From the NCBI GenBank assembly GCA_964019135.1, contig OZ025250.1, positions 53,195,357 to 53,259,356 on the forward strand: a DNA stretch of 64,000 nt. Reading direction: 5' to 3'. The notes under the pieces are model-generated. The model was not told where the DNA came from and did no database searches. It saw only the letters and a program-made list of their open reading frames with translations. This DNA comes from Arenicola marina. Taxonomy: Eukaryota; Annelida; Polychaeta; Arenicolidae. Position 1 is the first letter of the stretch, and each line of letters starts with the position of its first letter. Position numbers and translations under genes: made by a program. Shown one piece after another: positions 57,728 to 64,000 of the stretch.

Positions 57728-59596
57728 GTCGAGCCATTTTACGCTCGATAAGCTCATACCAGTCTTTCAAAGAAAGCAATCTTCAGAGATTTATTCCCGA
57801 CTATCTCCTGTTATAGTCGGGATGTTTCCGCTCCAGCGATGGCAGCCGTGACTGTAGCTGCGACCGACGCCCCACAGCAACGTAACAGCAACACTCAATT
57901 TCAGATAACGCGGGGCCGCCATTACAATGTCCATTGGTTTTGTATTAACAATTCCTCCCAACTTTGAACCCCATCTGCATTTATGTCAGGCGGGTAGAGA
58001 TGGTGGGTGATGTATAGTGGCTGATCCAAGGCTTCTTCTTCTGCCACGTGGCTACTTAGCTATTCGTGACGTCACGTCGCAGCCCCGAATAGCAGTGGTC
58101 AGGATTGGAGGGGGAGGGGGGGGGGGGTCGTCACACATCGGTGACTTTTTAGCGCACGCTGATCTTGAAAGTACAGGCAAACAAACGGCTTGGCGCTGAG
58201 GCGCGCATGGTTAAACCCAATCGGAATATGGCGGCCTCGGATGTTTTTCCTTTGATAAAACTATCACAGGACCACGTTCCTGAGGCGATATGTAATGGTG
58301 TTGAGACAATGCTTAACAACACTCATGTACCGGTTATTTTGTTTACGCTATGAATGAACAGATCACTGCATATATATTCAGTAACAATAATAGCTCCGAA
58401 ATGAACATCGACCCCAGGAGAAAAAATAATAATCTTACCGTCTGCAATTGAAACGCGCAATGCTCTGTACCCCACCTCTTTTGACCCTGTACGGTTGTAT
58501 AGAGGGGCAAGGATTACACAACCTCCTTGTTCCTCAATGGGATGGGCGTGCGCGGTGGTCGCTTCATACGATATTATACAGTTTTGTGGTGCGCTGAGGA
58601 CGATACAGTATTAGCTTGGGTGGTGGCAGGAGGGTGGGCCGGAAACAATATACATTGTTAACCAGGCACTGCGATGGGGGCCCAATGTTCGATATAATGG
58701 GAGGGTGGGGGGGGGGGGCAGCCCTTGTTTGCTTAGGTTTAGGAGCCTGTGCGCCCCTACCCCAAATGTCCGTTGCCCCCCCCCCACCCCAATCCAATTT
58801 CATCCAACTTCAGTTCACGGTCCCTGGAGGTTTCTTTTGGCCCAATTATATTTATATTTTTGTCTGCAAACCGTATTTCACATGTTTTGTTTTTAGACCT
58901 AAGCATTATACATCGATGTCTATATTATGCACATGTTATGTGGCTTTTTTGACATCTGTTCTTATTTGCTTGTTTTGGAGTGAACTTGTAACGTGCCGAC
59001 GGGGTGTCATGTTGTGGCGACCGCGCAGATATACTTGTCTTGGTAGGGGTTGTGGCTTAAAGTCTTCGGTTCAGCATTTTTACTATTTGGCTATCGGTTT
59101 AACGGCATTTCGCATTCAGACAAGTTCAATATTGTAACCAGCAAACATAAAATGAAGCAAATGCAAATATACTGTTCCAGTATTTATTTATAGACACTTT
59201 TAAGCCCTTGATACAGGATATAAAACAATCCACACTGCACGCCTGATCCCAACCAAAACTATACACTATTCCGGTTATATCCTGCCCCTGCGACCTCTCT
59301 CCACTAATAAATGTACACTTGATAAAACCAACTTCACAGCTATCTCACCATAAAGCATAAGGCTGAAAAACCAGTCGAACTCACTGAAGCCGCGGCTACT
59401 GGGGCAAGCCTGTAGCAAGTAGGATCCCTGGAGTCTTCCTCACTGGTAATTAATAGGACCCTACAATAACTAATGGCACCATACAGTAACTACTAGCACC
59501 CTATAGTAACTAATAGGACCCTACGGTAACTCATGGCACCTCACAGAACTTCATAGTAACTAATAGCACCTTCCAGTAACTAGTAGCGATAATATG

Positions 59597-59786
59597 ACAA
59601 TAGCGCGAGTTTGCGGGGCGTTAGGCAATTTTATTGGCCCGGCATCAAGCTCTAGCAGCCCGCCAATTTTTATTATCGGCGAATAATGAAAACAGTTGCC
59701 TAGTTGCACTGTGGGCTGCTACAGCTTGATGAAGGGCCAATAAAATGCCTAACGCCATGCAAAACTCGCGCTATTACTATTATTAG
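59597..59786. mobile_element. Long-TIR MITE, duplicate of 21895-22082
   Basis: Arms as in copy 1, with few substitutions. Confidence 0.75.
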
Positions 59787-61400
59787 TTGAGTTGAATTTA
59801 AATATTAGGCGTTGACTTGTCTCTGCTTCTTTGGTTTAATTTCCGCAGGCAACAACCAAAGTAAATCATTTTGGGACTGACTGTCCGCAAATCGTAAGCC
59901 TCTCCACACATAGTTGGCCAGTCGCCTTTTTATACCATATGTATCGTTGCCAAGAAACATGGCACGTGCAACTAGGCAACTAGTCGTGGAAGCGGGCCAT
60001 TTAAAGCTATAACTACAATTCTTTTGTGCGTGACGTCATTTTTCATTGTTCTATGCAGCGTCGCTATGGCAAAGATTGTCGATTGCATGGGTAGCAGGGC
60101 CGTTTGGGTCAGAATACAGCATATTAGAGGCCTTCAGATGTAATGCCATTGTACTAGTTAACAGGACCACCAACTCGTAATAATGGGCGATAATCAAAGT
60201 AACCGTATACCTAGGCTAAAATATAGAACTAAAATACGACTGGCTACACTTCAAAGTCCTGGAGAAACCTGCTAAATAACCTACATAAAAAGATACCTAA
60301 ACTGTTCATAAAAATACTCATGTTAAAAACCTTTGATGATCTATTCTTCTTTATCTAAACTTTCTCTCTCTCTGTTTCCTCTTCTGGCGGAAGTTTACAA
60401 AACCAATCTCACCCACGCCCCCTACCGATTTACCATCCTACTTCCTGTCCTGCTACCCTAACTCCCCCTAGCGAGCGCTCGTCTACCTATCCTGACTTAC
60501 GCTGCCGCTATTCGCTAGGTGGCGCCACTAAACTTGTAAGTCGGCGCGAGAAGGGGCCTGGCCGTTACAAACTCATGCAAAGCAGCAAAGAAGAAAGCTG
60601 ATATAGACATCACCACAGATTACGGGAAGTGGCGTCACAAGAGTATATCACAATATATCTTGTCTCACAACTTGCAATCAAGGGTACCGGGTATATGTTT
60701 TAGGCCAGATGGTCATGCCAGTAAACATATTCTAGTATGCATCTTTCAGGCTTCCCAATAAAAACATATCTGAAAATTTCAGTCGTCTTGAGCCTTTTCC
60801 CCACACATAAGATCACTTGATCAATGGTTCTTGGAAGTTTATGAAGCACCACACAACAAATACTACAGCCCCAGCTTAGCTTGTACACCCCCACCCCCCC
60901 GAGCGTGTCCGCCTACGACCCCCCTACCACATTCCTCTACAGTGTAAAATGTGCTGGTGCTCAAGCGTGCAGTGGAGATGAAATATTCGATCATTGGTGA
61001 CGCTCGAAGAACAAAACACGATTTTCATCAGATGTTAGTTGTATTTTGTAGATTAAATAACTCCTTAAAAATCTCGCGCATTGATCTACCTGTGGCATGT
61101 AAGTCACAATTCATCGTGCGGGTCTTAGCTGCCTGACCTCCCGGCCCTTGCGTGTAAGTAAAAAACGGGGCTTCTTGCGTAGGTGTGTGTGTGGGGCGGG
61201 TGGGGGGGGGGGGGTGAGGGGTGGCTCTTGTGGGGTAACGATACGATTCTAAAGTAACCCATCCCCTTGACATATATATTCCACTCAAAACCATTTCGGT
61301 AGAGTTTGGAAAATGCGACGCCTGGATATTTAAGGGATGAGAGAAAAAAACAGGTTTGACGGTTTTGGTATTGCCTGCACACACAAATAATATTTTACTT

Positions 61401-61479
61401 ACGGGATTCGCACCAGGGATTAACCGGCCCAGCTGACTCAGAAGAGCGCACTCGACAATAGCCGATCGTCCCACCTTCC
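61401..61479 (-). mobile_element. tRNA-derived SINE remnant, duplicate of 23692-23770
   Basis: Same tRNA-like head with GGTGCGAATCC. Confidence 0.5.
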
Positions 61480-62177
61480 ATGTACCAGTTAACTACAAAA
61501 TATACTTCCCAGTTGGATAATCTCTAGCAGTATCTGCTGGATCCATAAAAGGAGTGCGGTCTGAGACTGCACTTCCAAAACATGGATTAACTGTTATTCA
61601 CTCACCAAATGGTCAGATAGTGCATCAGATAATTCCGCCCTGTGTTCCTGTCTCACAGTTGTACCCGACCCCTTATACGGCGATCTGTAACGGCCAGGGT
61701 ATGAATCTTTGGCAAACCGCTTGGTCTTTCAATTTGGAATATCTATTATGATATGCATATTTTCTTCGGGTTTAACTGAAAATTCTAGCGTTTGAGTTAT
61801 GTTTGAGTTATGTTTCGATTCGGTCGGGCGTTGTTACTGAACGGGATGTATTGGTGTGTAGCATACGGAATCGCTCGGGATAAGAATGGAGGATAGTGTT
61901 CTTCTTGAGCACTTTCGATTTATTGAAGCTTAAATACACATAGCGAAGTCAAAACGTTGAGGGCTCGTATCCCGCTTATTTCCCGATTATGCTGAGAATT
62001 CCTCTACCGTTAGATTCTCCCATCTAAAGAAGTCCGATGTTGTATTCCCGACTCAGGCTTAGTGTTCCTCAGTTGGACAATCATTATCATGTCTGATGGT
62101 CGGCACTCATCGCTATCAACCGTCCCAAGTGGCTCAGAGATCGTTATCACTCTGCCCATGACACCGGTTCAGCACGG

Positions 62178-62289
62178 CTATTTATAGGTGCGCGACCAGG
62201 TCACGTGACGACTCAAGCAATTCTTTAGCTCAAGCTAGTTTTGCAAAAGTGCTTGAGCTCCGTGATATTGTATGAGTGATTATAACCAG
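62178..62289 (+). promoter_or_regulatory. Candidate promoter and first exon, duplicate of 24480-24592
   Basis: The TATA-like box, CACGTG, hairpin, MSDYNQ frame and GTAAGTAT donor are all unchanged. Confidence 0.3.
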
Positions 62290-63087
62290 GTAAGTATCTA
62301 AACTGCTATCGATGTTGTTATCATGCCGAAATATTAAAATGTGAAATGTCAACACGTTTGCTAAACGGTACCGGCCCCCATTATCGCCCACCCCTTTGCA
62401 CTTGACAACGACTACAATCCCGGTAACCCCAGGTCCTTTCCGTCCGCATTGGTTATTTTTTTATATCTTAAATATTCAGAAACATCGTATTTGTTTCAAT
62501 ATAGCTGTTTCAATTAGTCTTTTGGCACCCAGGAGGTATAGGGGTCACCTAATGTCTCGGTCTATAACAAATACTCCATACCCTTCGGTGAATGGTGAAT
62601 TCCCAAGGATTAGGAAGATTGGCCTGGGGGCCGTATTCATAATCGCCACTAGGGCTAAGTGGACGATTTGTCTAGCGATTATCGGGTTTAAAATACATTA
62701 GTCACACAAGAAGTGGGTTTACTGAATTAAGTTGTCTGAATTGAAAATTTTATTAAAGAGGGTATTTTAATCATGAACACCATCCACACGAACTGGTGAG
62801 GCTGAGACGAAAATGCACTTATCGTGCGTAACTTACGAGAGGATTACGGCAACATGGTAAGTAGTGTATACGTCTATTATCAACATGTAGACCACTCTTT
62901 TTGGGTTGGCTCAAACATCCAATTCGTGGTTCGACCCCCACATGTGCAAATGCTTGTGCCGCTTTGCAATCCTAGGTTTTTATATTATCATAGATTATTC
63001 TGTTAGACTGGTAATTTGGTAGGCGATCCGTAAAATGGTGTTCTTCTACGTCATCAAACTGTGGTCCGTATTGCATGGACATCGACA

Positions 63088-64000
63088 CAAATTCGTGGTC
63101 TTGTGGGGGTGTATTCATGGCTCTCTCGGGCGCCTATGAGCCATGTCTCAGGGTAGGCTCACGTAACAAAACGGAGACTTGGAGACCCCATCGTCTGACT
63201 GTTACAACCATCCTCTTCATAATGTTGCTGGCCGGCGTGCTAAGCCGATACCCCCAGTCGGTCTCGTACCTTTTGACTGTTTGGAACCAACATAAGATAA
63301 TCTAATTGCTAAACAATATAGCTGAAGATCTGAAGTATGAAGCAATTTTGCTGTGCAAATATATTATGACATATATTATGTACCCGGCAAGACAGACATC
63401 ATTTTATTGACAGATTTCAATATCCCACGCTTTCTCAATTTTAATATGGTCGATTACCAACCTTGTGGAGTTATCCATTATGAATGCACATATTAGCGAT
63501 TATTATAGATGAGCTGCAGTAGACTTGCCAGATTCTTCCTAGACATACAGGTAACTTGATACTTTAGTCTAGAATAGTACAACTTTTTCAATCCAGAAAT
63601 AGTTTCGATCTCCCTTTTAGGTTTTACATATATGACATATAATGCCCGGATAGTAGGGTGGAATGATATTCTGAGTGATTTTTTTCCTGAATTTTAAGAG
63701 GGATGAAAATTACGTCAGAGCAAAATACCCACGTGCGTAAGATTTCCATTATCTAATTTCAGGGTCTTTAACTTCAACATTATATCTTTATATACGCCAT
63801 AAAAGCTCACATGTCAATCTTATCGTAGAGTAATTTCTAAATAACGCTAACATGCAATGCTCACAGAAATAAACAAGCACCATTCTCCTAATTTAATGTA
63901 TGCCTTTTTGAGTAATATACATAATTAGTCTGAATTGATGGTTGTGTTAACGATTACAATATCATTAAATCTGAAGGCTGCTAAACTCGTATAATCTGAC
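63088..64000. other. 3'-flank block of a further methyltransferase unit beyond the window
   Basis: 63088-63300 resembles 6650-6890, and 63650-64000 resembles 6965-7310 (ggtggaatgatat, gtctttaacttcaacattat, gctcacatgtcaatctt, aataacgctaacatgcaatg, ctgaaggc). In units B and D this block ends about 300-500 bp before the MITE and the stop codon of a methyltransferase gene. Confidence 0.65.

Larger units (their letters stand above)
39900..63468 (+). repeat. Segmental duplication, copy 2 (genes C and D and upstream DNA)
   Basis: This is the partner of 473-25780 in the same orientation. Features unique to this copy include a LINE end at 46218-46991. It lacks the 73-bp hairpin at 12642, the 193-bp MITE at 2632 and the 2.2-kb element at 3992. 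The 31-bp minisatellite is shorter. Confidence 0.93.

Overview
The window is repeat-rich, intron-containing animal DNA. Genes have GT-AG introns, ATGs lie in good Kozak context, and the DNA between them is filled with short inverted-repeat transposons (MITEs), tRNA-derived SINEs, LINE ends, minisatellites and long homopolymer G/C tracts. The gene content and repeat style suggest a marine invertebrate. My best guess is a lancelet (amphioxus), but this rests on memory of family distribution and cannot be proved from the window.

The backbone is a minus-strand tandem array of one gene family: SAM-dependent methyltransferases of the Rv2258c-like type (N-terminal winged-helix-like domain plus C-terminal Rossmann methyltransferase domain) with four coding exons. 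Four copies are visible. A (509-1216) has only exons 1-2 inside the window. B (7821-10814) is intact, 366 aa. C (37975-40875) is a pseudogene. D (44902-48687) is intact, 367 aa. Relics of a fifth copy lie near 26.3-26.5 kb. A downstream-type block at 63.1-64.0 kb predicts another copy just past the right edge.

Layout: about 0.47-25.78 kb (A, B and their upstream DNA) is repeated at about 39.90-63.47 kb (C, D and their upstream DNA) in the same orientation. This is a segmental tandem duplication with an offset of about 37.7-39.4 kb. The copies look nearly identical between 6.6 and 25.8 kb, and differ by later insertions (a LINE end only in D, a 73-bp hairpin only near B, a 2.2-kb element and a 193-bp MITE only near A) and by minisatellite copy number. 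Older, more diverged duplications of the same unit can be seen inside each copy.

The unique centre (25.8-37.7 kb) holds one probable multi-pass membrane protein gene with weak GPCR-like features (34228-35295, +), an inverted broken copy of it (31690-32330, -), Ty3/gypsy-type fossils, tandem and inverted repeats, and stretches without recognisable genes.

The paralogues appear to be parallel copies of one small-molecule methyltransferase and not a pathway. No partner enzymes are seen.
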